A stretch of 64,000 nt of DNA from Mangrovimicrobium sp033283265 (GCA_033283265.1 JAWMQN010000002.1:620001-684000); one strand, 5' to 3'. Numbered from the stretch's first letter, positions 26,160-34,648 are shown. Numbers and translations: made by a program. The notes: a model not told the origin generated them from the letters alone.

Positions 26160-27155
26160 CTACAACAGGTCCGTCAACACTACCCCAAGGCCAACCCGAT
26201 TAGTCCGCACATCGTAATCAATCAGGCTCTCCCCATACCCGTAGAAATACTGCAGATAGCCGCGAAACCGCCGCGTCCCCGGCAGCGGAAAGGTCCAGTC
26301 CAGCTGCACCGCGCCATCCTCCCCGCCGACAATCACATTGCGGAAAGTCACGCCGAAGGTTTGCCGGTCCCACTTCCACAGGGCCTCGATATCGCCGTAG
26401 CCCATGTAGTCGTCGATGTCGCGGTTGTCGTCATCGTCCTCGTGCTCCGGAATCCGGTACCAGGTGCGGGCTGCCAGGGTCAGGTTCCTGCGCTCGAACA
26501 GCGCCGTGCCGATCATCCGGTTCCAGCTGCGCGAGAGCGGCTCGCTGCGGCCGTTGGACTGGTGGTTGAAAGACACCGCCAGCAGCGTGTTGGTAAAGCC
26601 GAGCACCTCCCAGTCGTTCTCCATGCTGAGAAAGATCTCCGGCTGGTAGTTGGTTTCGCGAAAAGGCTTGGAGGCCTCGGAGTTGTAAGCCTGCCACCAG
26701 CTCTCCTGGGTGTAGGCGCCCCACAGCTGGGTACCTTCGCCCAGCGGATGGTCCCAGATCAGCGCCTTGAAGCTGACCTGGAACTTGGCCTCGACGTCGT
26801 CGGGGTCCGCCTCCGGCCGCAGCAGCGACCAGCTCTCCTCGTTGAATTTCGAGTTGTAGGTGACCGGCAGGAGATAGTTGCGGTGGTGGGGGATGATCAC
26901 CCAGGGGTTGTTGGCCTCCTCCTTTTCCTCCTCCACCCGCTGGGCGAAGGATCCCTCCGGCTCCGGCGTTCCCGGCGGCGCCACGCCGAGGGCGGCATCC
27001 GCCTGCTGGCGTGGCTCCCGGCCGACCGCGGCGTCGTAGCAGGCGAGGCGGTCGTCATCGTCGTCGATCGCGGCGCACTCCGCCACGCCGGCGATGGCAC
27101 TTGCGGGGGCGAGGCCGAGCAGCAGCGCGAGGGTCAGGGGGTGGTGTCGTTGCAT
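26160..27155 (-). CDS. pldA: outer membrane phospholipase A
   Basis: The protein has 331 residues with a signal peptide (about residues 1-22). It begins with a short Asp-rich CAAIDDDDDRLACYD region seen in many PldA homologues, then a 12-strand barrel. The catalytic motif is NHQSNGRSEPLSRSWNR, with the His and Ser of the calcium-dependent dyad. The enzyme releases fatty acids from outer membrane phospholipids and helps keep membrane asymmetry. ATG at 27155 is preceded by GCGGAG at a usable distance. glpD starts downstream in the other sense of the operon: glpD is upstream by 50 bases on the same strand, so readthrough is possible. Confidence 0.88.
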   Translation of the reverse strand: MQRHHPLTLALLLGLAPASAIAGVAECAAIDDDDDRLACYDAAVGREPRQQADAALGVAPPGTPEPEGSFAQRVEEEKEEANNPWVIIPHHRNYLLPVTYNSKFNEESWSLLRPEADPDDVEAKFQVSFKALIWDHPLGEGTQLWGAYTQESWWQAYNSEASKPFRETNYQPEIFLSMENDWEVLGFTNTLLAVSFNHQSNGRSEPLSRSWNRMIGTALFERRNLTLAARTWYRIPEHEDDDDNRDIDDYMGYGDIEALWKWDRQTFGVTFRNVIVGGEDGAVQLDWTFPLPGTRRFRGYLQYFYGYGESLIDYDVRTNRVGLGVVLTDLL

Positions 27156-27205
27156 GGTCGGCATCTCCGCAAAAACAGGCTCTGACAAGCGGCCGCCCCG
27201 GTGGT

Positions 27206-28810
27206 TCAGCTGTCCAGATACTCGCGCAGCTTGGCCTCGGCCTTGTCGCCGAAGATTATCTCACAGGCCTCGCGCAGGCCCGGCGCGTTGGCGAACTCGG
27301 CGCGGCGCAGGACCAGGTCGATCTTCGAGCGGCGGCGCATGAAGTCTTCCAGCCTGGTGATCATCTCCCGCCGCGCCGCCAGTTCGATCTCGCAGCGGGT
27401 GTACTCGGCGTTCTCGATCAGCAGGTCGGCCTCGCGCACGTCGGCGCGAATCCGCTCGAGGAGAAGAAACGCGGCGCTGCCGTAGCGCCGCCAGAAGCGC
27501 TGCGACAGGGGCTCGGAGGAGATCGGCGCGGTCAGCGCGTCGAGGTTCATCAACTTCGCCTGCAACATGAACTCGGACCGGGTGTGCTCGCCGGGCTCGC
27601 CGTACCACTCGTTGTCCGGGTAGGGAATGATCACCCCCATCGCCGCAACCTTCTCCACCACCTCGTTGCCGACATTGAGGCAATCGGTGAGCTTGCCACC
27701 GAAGATGGTCAGGTGACGGTGGTGCTCGCTCTGCTCGATCACGTGCTTGCGCGAGAGCTGCACCCAGTCCGCCTCGCCGCCCTTGCCCTTGATCGCCAGC
27801 GGGCGCACGCCGACCCGCTCGGCGATCACGTCATCCATGGTCAGCGGCTTTTCCAGGTCGAGCAGGCTGTTGACGTTATCGAGGACGAACTGGCGGTCCT
27901 CGTCGGTGACCCCGACCTCGGGCTTCTCCACCTGGGTGTCGGTGGTGCCGATGCAGGTGCGCCGGCCCATGGGGATGAGGAAGAACAGGCGGCCGTCGCT
28001 GGCGAAGAAGGTGAGCACCCGGCGGTTGTCGGTCAGCTTGTCGACGACCAGGTGGATGCCCTTGGAGAACACGTGATGGTACTCGGTCTTCTCCCCCACC
28101 ATCTGGTTGTGGGCATCGGCCCAGGGCCCGCAGGCGTTGATCAGCACCCGCGAACGGATAGTGAACTCGCTGCCGCTCTCGTGATCCCGGGCGCTGGTCA
28201 GCCACAACTCACCGGCCCGGCGACAGCCGGTGGACTCGACGTAATTGGCGGCGATGCAGCCGTAGTCGAGGGCGGTGCGGATAAAGTTGAAGACGAAGCG
28301 CGCGTCGTTGTCGTAGAGGTAGGCGTCCGAGTACTCCAGCCCGCCGGCAGCGTTGCTGGTGTTGACGATGGGTTCGCGGCGCTCGATGTCCGCGGCGGTG
28401 TTGAAGCGCGGTGGTTTGGTGTGGAAGCGCCCCATCACCCAGTACAGCAGGGCGCCGAGGTAGACGAAAAAGGTCCAGAAGCGGAAGCCTTTCTGGATGG
28501 TGGTGAAAAAGCGGATTTCCTGCACAGTGGAGGGGTAGGCCCGCATCAGCTCGTTGCGCGACTTGCACAGCTTGTTGACCAGCAGGTACTCGTGGCTCTC
28601 GAGGTACTTGATGCCGCCCCAGGCGAGGTTCGACGAGTTGGAGCTGACCCCGCTGGCGAAGTCCTCGCGCTCGATCAGCGCCACCTTGACCCCGCGCCCG
28701 GCGAGCGCGGCGGCGGCCACGGCGCCGTTGATGCCGCCGCCGACGATGAGTACGTCGTAGACCTGTTCGGACAGTTTGCGGATGTTGGTGGCGCGCAGTC
28801 TCGCCGGCAT
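27206..28810 (-). CDS. glpD: FAD-dependent glycerol-3-phosphate dehydrogenase
   Basis: The protein has 534 residues. The N-terminal Rossmann FAD motif is VLIVGGGINGAVAA, followed by SSNSSNLAWGGIKYLE, the GlpD signature; IGTTDTQ and TIFGGKLTDCLN occur in the C-terminal half. The enzyme oxidises glycerol-3-phosphate to dihydroxyacetone phosphate and passes electrons to quinone at the membrane. GGAGATTTT precedes the ATG at 28810. Its position just upstream of phospholipase A suggests shared lipid-derived glycerol use, which is inference. No glpF, glpK or glpR is present in the window. Confidence 0.9.
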   Translation of the reverse strand: MPARLRATNIRKLSEQVYDVLIVGGGINGAVAAAALAGRGVKVALIEREDFASGVSSNSSNLAWGGIKYLESHEYLLVNKLCKSRNELMRAYPSTVQEIRFFTTIQKGFRFWTFFVYLGALLYWVMGRFHTKPPRFNTAADIERREPIVNTSNAAGGLEYSDAYLYDNDARFVFNFIRTALDYGCIAANYVESTGCRRAGELWLTSARDHESGSEFTIRSRVLINACGPWADAHNQMVGEKTEYHHVFSKGIHLVVDKLTDNRRVLTFFASDGRLFFLIPMGRRTCIGTTDTQVEKPEVGVTDEDRQFVLDNVNSLLDLEKPLTMDDVIAERVGVRPLAIKGKGGEADWVQLSRKHVIEQSEHHRHLTIFGGKLTDCLNVGNEVVEKVAAMGVIIPYPDNEWYGEPGEHTRSEFMLQAKLMNLDALTAPISSEPLSQRFWRRYGSAAFLLLERIRADVREADLLIENAEYTRCEIELAARREMITRLEDFMRRRSKIDLVLRRAEFANAPGLREACEIIFGDKAEAKLREYLDS

Positions 28811-28918
28811 AAAATCTCCTTCGGGCCCGATTAACTCTACAAGCATGGTGGAGAAACGCAAAGGTGTTCGCGTGTAACTGTGCTACTTGGCTTTGCCGCG
28901 CGCTTAACGGCGCAAGGG

Positions 28919-29020
28919 CTGCTGGAACACGCCAGAAGGCGCACATGCCCGAGAAAGAGGGGCAGGCTCTCCATGTGCAGGCTCAGTCGGCGACGTCCTG
29001 TCGCCTCATGGTTCCAGCAG
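28919..29020. repeat. branched palindrome
   Basis: The outer arms CTGCTGGAAC (28919-28928) and GTTCCAGCAG (29011-29020) enclose two smaller hairpins: GCACATG/CATGTGC (28941-28947 with 28972-28978) and GGCGAC/GTCGCC (28989-28994 with 29000-29005). This is the same plan as family B (one long outer stem with two inner hairpins), though the sequence is different. Confidence 0.5.
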
Positions 29021-29082
29021 GCTCTGTAGCGTTAATCCCGCTCCGCCGTGCCGGGTATTGGCGCCGACCTCGCACCATGAGA

Positions 29083-29157
29083 GCATCCACCCTCGCGTTT
29101 CCCTAAGCGACGAGTCAAAACGCTTTCGAGGAGCGTGGGAAATGCGAGGGTGGATGC
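29083..29157 (+). repeat. palindromic element A4
   Basis: The 21-base arms (29083-29103 and 29137-29157) match at 20 positions. The outermost GCATCCA/TGGATGC is the same as in A2, but the inner arm bases differ on both sides and remain paired. The loop carries AAAACGCTTTCGAGGAGC, the family A core. It is about 5 kb from the A1-A3 cluster. Confidence 0.85.
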
Positions 29158-29257
29158 GGCGGACTTGCTCCAGCAACCTCCCCGCCACAGCCCCAATTGC
29201 ACCCGACAGCACCCGCCATATACCATCGAAGCCACCCAAACCGCCAAGGGGAACCCC

Positions 29258-30202
29258 ATGCGGGCACTGCTATTCACCTGCGCACTACTGGCCCTCGGCG
29301 CCTGCAGCGCCGACCAGGGCAACCTCGCCCTCGGCACCCTCGAGCGCGACCGCATCATCCTGCGCGCCACCGCCGCCGAGATCATCACCGCCCAGCCGGT
29401 AGCCGAGGGCACCCAGGTCACGGCCGGGACCCTGCTGGTGAAACTCGACGACCGCCAGCAGATCGCCACCGTCGCCCAGGCCCGGGCGGAGGTGAGCCGG
29501 GCCAAAGCGGTGCTGGAAGAGTTGCGCAACGGCGCCCGCCCGGAGGAGATCGCCTCGGCAAGCGCCAAGGTCTCCGGGGCGCGGGCGGCGCTGGTGCAGG
29601 CCAGCGCCCAGCACACCCGCAGCGTGTCGCTGGTGAAGCAGAAACTCGCCGCCCAGGCGGAACTGGACCGGTCGCTGGCCAACCGGGACGAGGCGGAGGC
29701 CAACCTGCAGGCGGCCCAGGAGGAATTGCTCCGGCTGACCAATGGCACCCGACAGGAGCAGCTGGACGCCGGCGCGGCGAGCCTGGAATCGGCGGCGGCG
29801 CGGCTGGCGATGGAGGAGGCGCGGCTGTCGGACCTGTCGGTGGTCGCCACCCGCGACGCCTGGCTGGACAGCCTGCCCTGGAACGTGGGCGAGCGGGTCA
29901 CCAGCGGCGCCACCGTGGCGGTGCTGCTGGCCAATGCCCGCCCCTTTGCCCGGGTCTACGTCCCCGAGCCCTGGCGGGCGCGGGTCAAGGTGGGCGATGT
30001 TTTCCCGGTACATATCGATGGTATCGACGAGGCCATCGACGGCCGGTTGCGCTGGATTTCCACCGAACCGGCCTTCACCCCCTACTACGCCCTGAATGCC
30101 TCCGACCGCTCGCGGCTCATGTACCTGGCGGAATTCGACCTCACCGCCGGCAAGGACCTGCCCAACGGCGTCCCGGCCCAGGTGCAGCTCGGCGATGAGT
30201 GA
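29258..30202 (+). CDS. HlyD-like periplasmic adaptor lipoprotein of an ABC exporter
   Basis: The protein has 314 residues. A lipobox (LALGACS, Cys at about residue 16) suggests membrane anchoring by lipid. A short biotinyl-lipoyl-like half (QPVAEGTQVTAGTLLVKLDD) is followed by a long coiled-coil (about residues 65-195, rich in Ala, Glu and Gln) and a second barrel segment (NVGERVTSGATVAVLLA). AAGGGGAA precedes the ATG. The stop overlaps the start of the ATPase gene by eight bases, so the three genes (adaptor, ATPase, permease) form a translationally coupled export system resembling YbhG-YbhF-YbhS. Confidence 0.85.
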   Translation: MRALLFTCALLALGACSADQGNLALGTLERDRIILRATAAEIITAQPVAEGTQVTAGTLLVKLDDRQQIATVAQARAEVSRAKAVLEELRNGARPEEIASASAKVSGARAALVQASAQHTRSVSLVKQKLAAQAELDRSLANRDEAEANLQAAQEELLRLTNGTRQEQLDAGAASLESAAARLAMEEARLSDLSVVATRDAWLDSLPWNVGERVTSGATVAVLLANARPFARVYVPEPWRARVKVGDVFPVHIDGIDEAIDGRLRWISTEPAFTPYYALNASDRSRLMYLAEFDLTAGKDLPNGVPAQVQLGDE

Positions 30203-31130
30203 ACCCGCCGTCCGCGCCCGCGGGCTGAGCCGTCGCTTCGGCCAGCTGCTCGCGGTCGACAATCTCGATCTCGACATCCCGCACGGGCAGATTTTCGGCT
30301 TTCTCGGCCCCAACGGCTCCGGCAAGACCACCACCATCCGCGCCCTCTGCGGCCTGCTCACCCCGAGCAGCGGCGAGGTGACGGTACTCGGCAAGTCGAT
30401 TCCCGCCGCCGCCAACGAAGTGCGCCGGCGCATCGGCTACATGACCCAGCGCTTCTCCCTCTACGAGGACCTCAGCGTGGCGGAGAACCTCAACTTCATC
30501 GGCAGCATCCAGGGCCTGCCCCGCCGCGAACGGCGCCAGCGCATCGGGGAGTTGCTGCGCCAGTACGACCTCGAGTCGATGCGCGAGCGCCGCGCCGGGG
30601 CCATGAGCGGCGGGCAGAAACAGCGCCTGGCGCTGGCGGCGGCTACCATCCACCGCCCCGACCTGCTCTTCCTCGACGAGCCGACCTCCGCCGTCGACCC
30701 GGAAAACCGCCGGGATTTCTGGGAGAAACTCTTCGACCTGCTGGAGACCGGCACCAGCATCCTGGTCTCGACCCACTACATGGACGAGGCCGAGCGCTGC
30801 CACCGGCTGGCGATTCTCGACCGCGGCCGGCTGCGGCTGGAGGGGGCGCCCTCGGAGCTGATGGGCGCCCTGCACGGGCGGGTGGTGGAAATCGACGGCC
30901 CGGACCTGCGCCGGGTGAAGGACGCCGCGCTGGCCCTGCCCGGCGTCGAGTCGGCCGCCCAGCAGGGCCTGCGCCTGCGCGTGCTGCTCGGTCCCGGCGG
31001 CGGCGACGCCACGAGCTACCTGAAAAACGCCCTCGCCAACCCGCAGCTGGATATCCACCCGGCGCGGCCGAGCCTCGAGGATGTCTTCGTCGCCGCCACC
31101 CTGCCGTCAGCGCAGGAGCGCGGGGCGTGA
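30195..31130 (+). CDS. ABC transporter ATP-binding protein
   Basis: The protein has 311 residues. It carries Walker A GPNGSGKTTT, signature MSGGQKQRL, Walker B LLFLDEPTS and switch histidine STHYMDEAE, then a C-terminal extension (about residue 215 onward) common in ABC-2 exporters. Only one ATPase domain is present, whereas YbhF-type proteins carry two. The ATG at 30195 lies inside the upstream adaptor gene, and its stop overlaps the GTG of the permease gene. Confidence 0.9.
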   Translation: MSEPAVRARGLSRRFGQLLAVDNLDLDIPHGQIFGFLGPNGSGKTTTIRALCGLLTPSSGEVTVLGKSIPAAANEVRRRIGYMTQRFSLYEDLSVAENLNFIGSIQGLPRRERRQRIGELLRQYDLESMRERRAGAMSGGQKQRLALAAATIHRPDLLFLDEPTSAVDPENRRDFWEKLFDLLETGTSILVSTHYMDEAERCHRLAILDRGRLRLEGAPSELMGALHGRVVEIDGPDLRRVKDAALALPGVESAAQQGLRLRVLLGPGGGDATSYLKNALANPQLDIHPARPSLEDVFVAATLPSAQERGA

Positions 31131-32233
31131 ACAGCCTGCGCCGCATCGGCAGCGTCACCGGCAAGGAGTTCAAGCACCTCGCCCGGGACCGCCTGACCCT
31201 CGGCCTGATCGTCATGCTGCCGCTGATCCAGCTGCTGCTGTTCGGCTACGCCATCAACACCATGGTCCGCGACATCCCCATCGGCGTCGTCGACCTCAGC
31301 AACTCCGCCCTCGGCCGGGTGGTCGTCGAACAGGTGCGGGTCACCCAGGTGGTGAACATCGTCGCCCACTACGCCACCCCCGCCGAGGGCCAGGACGCGG
31401 TCATCGCCGGCGAGGTGCGCGCCCTGCTGGTACTGCCGCGGGACCTGGTGCAGCGGGCGGCCTCCGGCGAGACTGTCGGCCAGTGGCTGGTGGACGGCTC
31501 CGACACCATGGTCGGCGGCGCCATCCTCGGCCTGCGCCAGATGCCCCTGAAGCTCGAGGCCGGCGCCCCGCCCGGGGCTTACCAGGCGAGCCCGCCGAGC
31601 TTCGAGGTCGCCCTCTTCTTCAACCCGGAGCGGCGCTCCCAGGTCAACATCGTGCCCGGCCTGGCCGCGGTCATCCTCACCATGACGATGATCCTGTTCA
31701 CTTCGGTGGCGCTGGTGCGCGAGCGCGAGAAGGGCAACATGGAGATGCTCATCACCACGCCGATCCACCCGCTGGAACTCATGATCGGCAAGCTGGTGCC
31801 CTATATCTTCGTCGGCATCCTGCAGATCGGCATTATCATCGGCCTCGGCTGGTCGGTGTTCGCCGTCGCGTTCTACGGCGACTATCTCAACCTGGCGGTG
31901 ATCACGCTGTCCTTCATCGCCGCCAGTCTCACCCTCGGCCTGCTGATCAGCACGCAGGCCAAAACCCAGATGCAGGCGATGCAGATGACGGTCTTCGTGC
32001 TCCTGCCCTCCATCCTGCTCTCCGGTTTCATGTTTCCCTACGATGCGATGCCGGTGGCGGCGCAATACATTGCGGAGGTTTTGCCGGCCACTCACTTCGT
32101 GCGGCTGATTCGCGGGGTCTACCTGCGGGATGCGCAGATTGACCAGCTGGCGCCGGATATTTTCTGGTTGCTGGGGTTTACGGTGGTGATGCTGACGGTG
32201 GCGACCTTGCGCTTTCGGAAGACGCTGGATTGA
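31127..32233 (+). CDS. ABC-2 type permease
   Basis: The protein has 368 residues. One N-terminal membrane segment (about residues 25-45) is followed by a large periplasmic domain to about residue 175, and five further segments run to the C-terminus, with REREKGNMEMLITTP between segments two and three as usual for YbhS/YbhR-like permeases. The GTG start at 31127 overlaps the stop of the ATPase gene (GTGA). Only one permease gene is present, so the exporter probably works as a homodimer. The substrate is unknown; homologues export drugs or cell-envelope compounds. Confidence 0.88.
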   Translation: MNSLRRIGSVTGKEFKHLARDRLTLGLIVMLPLIQLLLFGYAINTMVRDIPIGVVDLSNSALGRVVVEQVRVTQVVNIVAHYATPAEGQDAVIAGEVRALLVLPRDLVQRAASGETVGQWLVDGSDTMVGGAILGLRQMPLKLEAGAPPGAYQASPPSFEVALFFNPERRSQVNIVPGLAAVILTMTMILFTSVALVREREKGNMEMLITTPIHPLELMIGKLVPYIFVGILQIGIIIGLGWSVFAVAFYGDYLNLAVITLSFIAASLTLGLLISTQAKTQMQAMQMTVFVLLPSILLSGFMFPYDAMPVAAQYIAEVLPATHFVRLIRGVYLRDAQIDQLAPDIFWLLGFTVVMLTVATLRFRKTLD

Positions 32234-32291
32234 ATTTCGGGTTTCCCTGCTCGTCCGTCGGGAGACATACGCGGGCAGATTCGGTGTCGGC

Positions 32292-32401
32292 CTGCACCCG
32301 AAACCCTCTCTCCCGGAAAACGCAAAAGCGCCATCCATGGCAGCTCAACCTCGGCCATCCATGGCCTCGGATGTTTCCGGGAGAGAGGGTTTCGGGTGCA
32401 G
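32292..32401 (-). repeat. palindromic element B2
   Basis: The arms at 32292-32319 and 32374-32401 are complementary at 28 of 28 bases. The core, read on the minus strand, is identical over 52 bases to that of B1. The arm sequence (beginning CTGCACCCGAAACC) is unrelated to that of B1 and B3. It lies 58 bases after the ABC permease stop codon. Confidence 0.95.
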
Positions 32402-32491
32402 TCCTCGGCAGTGCGAACGCGGGGAGCCTCAGTTCCCTAGGGTGAAGGAATACATGTCAATCGTGAGGGCTCTGCCACTCCCCAGGGACGT

Positions 32492-32595
32492 CGAGCGAGA
32501 CAGCACCTCACCGGGGCATCCGAGGACATGGATGTCCGAGGTTGAGCTGCCATGGATGGCGCCTTTGCGTCCCCGGTGAGGTGCTGTCTCGTTCG
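32492..32595 (+). repeat. palindromic element B3
   Basis: The arms at 32492-32516 and 32571-32595 match at 24 of 25 positions. The core differs from B1/B2 at three places. Two of these (core positions 9 and 18, C to A and G to T) are a compensatory pair that keeps the first small hairpin intact. It lies about 59 bases from the end of the convergent corA-like gene. Confidence 0.95.
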
Positions 32596-32653
32596 GCGGC
32601 CCGAACTACAAAGCACCCCTCCCAGAGCAGCCCCAGGAATCACACCAGCAGAA

Positions 32654-33625
32654 CTACAACCACCGAATCCGCCGGAACAGCACCACCAGCCCACCTCCCA
32701 GCAACAGCATCACCCCCAGCAACACAAAATACGAATAGCGCCAGCCCAACTCCGGAATGTACTCGAAGTTCATCCCGTAAATCCCGGCCAGGAAGGTCAG
32801 CGGCACAAAGATCGCCGAGATGATCGTCAGCACCTTCATCGTCTGGTTGAGGTTGTGCGAGCTGAGGGAGATGTGGCCGTCGATCAGGTCACCGCAGATC
32901 TCGTAGTACATGTTGCACAGGCTGAAGACCCGCTCGCAGCGGTCGTGGAAGTCCCGGCGCAGGTGGAAACTGTCGTCCTCGCCCTGGCCGATGAACTCCG
33001 TTCCCTCGGACCAGATGTATTCCGAGAGATCCTTGTGGTAGCTGAAAATACGCCGCAGGCGGCGCAGGCGGGTGCGGAACAGGACCAGCTCCTTCATCTC
33101 CTCCTCCGAGCGATCCCCCTGCAGGCCGTCCTCGAGGTCGCCGAGGCGCTCCTCGAACTCGAGCAGGCGATTGAGGTAGCGGCCGGTGGCGTAGTGCAGC
33201 AGGCGCAGTGCGAGCTGGCCCGGCCGGGCCAGCAGGTCGTAGGCGTTGTCGCCGGCCCAGAAGCGGTCGACGCTGACCGAGTGGCCGCGGTGCACCGAGA
33301 TCAGGTAATTGCTGCCGATCCACAAGCCGATCTGCTGCGGGGTCAGCTCGAGGTGCTCGTCGAGTGCGGCAATGCCGCGGAACAGCAGGAAGGTATTGGC
33401 GTCGAACTCCTCCACCTTCGGCGGGTGGCGGGCGCGGAAGCAGTCCTTGATCGCCAGCGGGTCGCAGCCGAGGCCCTGCAGCAGCTCGCCGGCCGCGTCG
33501 CTGTATTCGCCCTCGATGTCCAGCCACAGGGTGCCGCCGGCGCTGCGCCAGTGCGCGATGAGCTCTTCTCCGCCCTCGATCCCGTGTTGTTGCCCATCGC
33601 CTTTCAGCAGCTTGCAGCGAATCAT
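32654..33625 (-). CDS. CorA/ZntB-family divalent metal transporter
   Basis: The protein has 323 residues. A cytoplasmic alpha/beta domain and long stalk helices are followed by two C-terminal membrane segments with the loop YGMNFEYIPEL between them, which holds the Gly-Met-Asn selectivity motif. The family moves Mg2+, Co2+, Ni2+ or Zn2+. Without detailed comparison I cannot separate CorA from ZntB, though the Glu/Ile-rich loop and the positively charged C-terminal tail RRIRWL leave both open. It is divergent from the mscS gene. Confidence 0.85.
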   Translation of the reverse strand: MIRCKLLKGDGQQHGIEGGEELIAHWRSAGGTLWLDIEGEYSDAAGELLQGLGCDPLAIKDCFRARHPPKVEEFDANTFLLFRGIAALDEHLELTPQQIGLWIGSNYLISVHRGHSVSVDRFWAGDNAYDLLARPGQLALRLLHYATGRYLNRLLEFEERLGDLEDGLQGDRSEEEMKELVLFRTRLRRLRRIFSYHKDLSEYIWSEGTEFIGQGEDDSFHLRRDFHDRCERVFSLCNMYYEICGDLIDGHISLSSHNLNQTMKVLTIISAIFVPLTFLAGIYGMNFEYIPELGWRYSYFVLLGVMLLLGGGLVVLFRRIRWL

Positions 33626-33763
33626 CGCGACTCCGAAGAATTATTCTGGCCTGTTGTGCGATAGTATGGGCTTTCCCGCCGTCTTTCCAAGCGTCGTATA
33701 CTCGGGAAATAATGCACGGCAGCCCGGTCTGGCTGACCGGCGCGAGGGCAACGGGAGATAGAC

Positions 33764-34621
33764 ATGGAAGAACTGGGCAGCCTGCTCGACCTGCCTCTGG
33801 TTTCAATGGGCGGCAATGCGATCACTGTCGGCCAACTGCTGTCGGTGGTGATTTTCGCCCTGCTCGGCGGTGTGTTCGTCTTCTGGAGCACCGGCTTCCT
33901 GCGCCGCCACCTGCACTCGCGCGCGCTCAACCCCGACGCGGCGCAGATCATCACCCGGGCCTGGCTGATCGTCGGCCTGATCATCCTCACCTTCATGGTA
34001 CTGGACATCCTGCGGGTGCCGCTGGCCGCCTTCGCCTTCATCTCCGGCGCCGTCGCCATCGGTGTCGGCTTCGGCGCCCAGAACATCATCAACAATTTCA
34101 TCAGCGGCTGGATCCTGATGTGGGAGCGGCCGATCAAGATCGGCGATTTCCTCGAGCTCGGCGACATGCGCGGCACGGTCGAGGCGATCAACACCCGCTC
34201 CACCCGCATCCGCCGGGTCGACGGCGTGCACCTGCTGGTACCCAACAGCCAGCTGCTGGAAAACACCGTGACCAACTGGACCCTGGTGGACCGCATGGTG
34301 CGTACCTCGGTGGTGGTCGGCGTGGCCTACGGCTCGGATGTGGAGCTCACCCGCAAGCTGCTGGAGCAGGCCGCCGACGAGCGCCCGGAGATTCTCAAGG
34401 AGCCGGGCTACCAGGTCTTCTTCGATGATTTCGGCGACAGCGCACTGGTCTTCGAGCTGCAGTTCTGGATCCTGTCGGCGGCGGAGCGCGGCCTGCGCAC
34501 CATCCGCAGCGACCTGCGCTTTCGCATCGACGCCCTGTTCCGTGAAAATGACGTGGTTATCGCCTTCCCCCAGCGCGACCTGCATATCGACGGCGAACTG
34601 CGGGTACGCTCGACCGACTGA
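33764..34621 (+). CDS. small mechanosensitive channel (MscS family)
   Basis: The protein has 285 residues. Three membrane segments (about residues 20-115) end in the glycine/alanine-rich pore helix (FISGAVAIGVGFGAQNI), followed by the MscS beta domain (RPIKIGDFLEL, GTVEAINTRSTRIRR, VPNSQLLENTVTNWT). It opens under membrane tension. It heads a run of five same-strand genes: mscS, rimB-like, rimK, desuccinylase-like, mscS-like, with gaps of about 1-27 bases. Confidence 0.88.
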   Translation: MEELGSLLDLPLVSMGGNAITVGQLLSVVIFALLGGVFVFWSTGFLRRHLHSRALNPDAAQIITRAWLIVGLIILTFMVLDILRVPLAAFAFISGAVAIGVGFGAQNIINNFISGWILMWERPIKIGDFLELGDMRGTVEAINTRSTRIRRVDGVHLLVPNSQLLENTVTNWTLVDRMVRTSVVVGVAYGSDVELTRKLLEQAADERPEILKEPGYQVFFDDFGDSALVFELQFWILSAAERGLRTIRSDLRFRIDALFRENDVVIAFPQRDLHIDGELRVRSTD

Positions 34622-34648
34622 CACCTACTGCAACCGGGAACTGGCAGC

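Larger units (their letters stand above)
28811..29257. other. divergent intergenic region between glpD and the HlyD-like gene
   Basis: This 447-base gap holds promoters for both divergent genes and two palindromic structures, described separately at 28919-29020 and 29083-29157. Short open frames exist but have no ribosome binding site or recognisable product. Confidence 0.5.
32234..32653. other. gap between convergent permease and corA genes holding elements B2 and B3
   Basis: This 420-base gap separates two convergent genes and holds nothing recognisable apart from the two palindromic elements, which face each other in opposite orientation and are separated by 90 bases. Confidence 0.6.

Noticed and set aside
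28864..29106. 80-codon open frame between glpD and the HlyD-like gene
   Set aside because: No ribosome binding site, no conserved features, and it runs through two palindromic structures.
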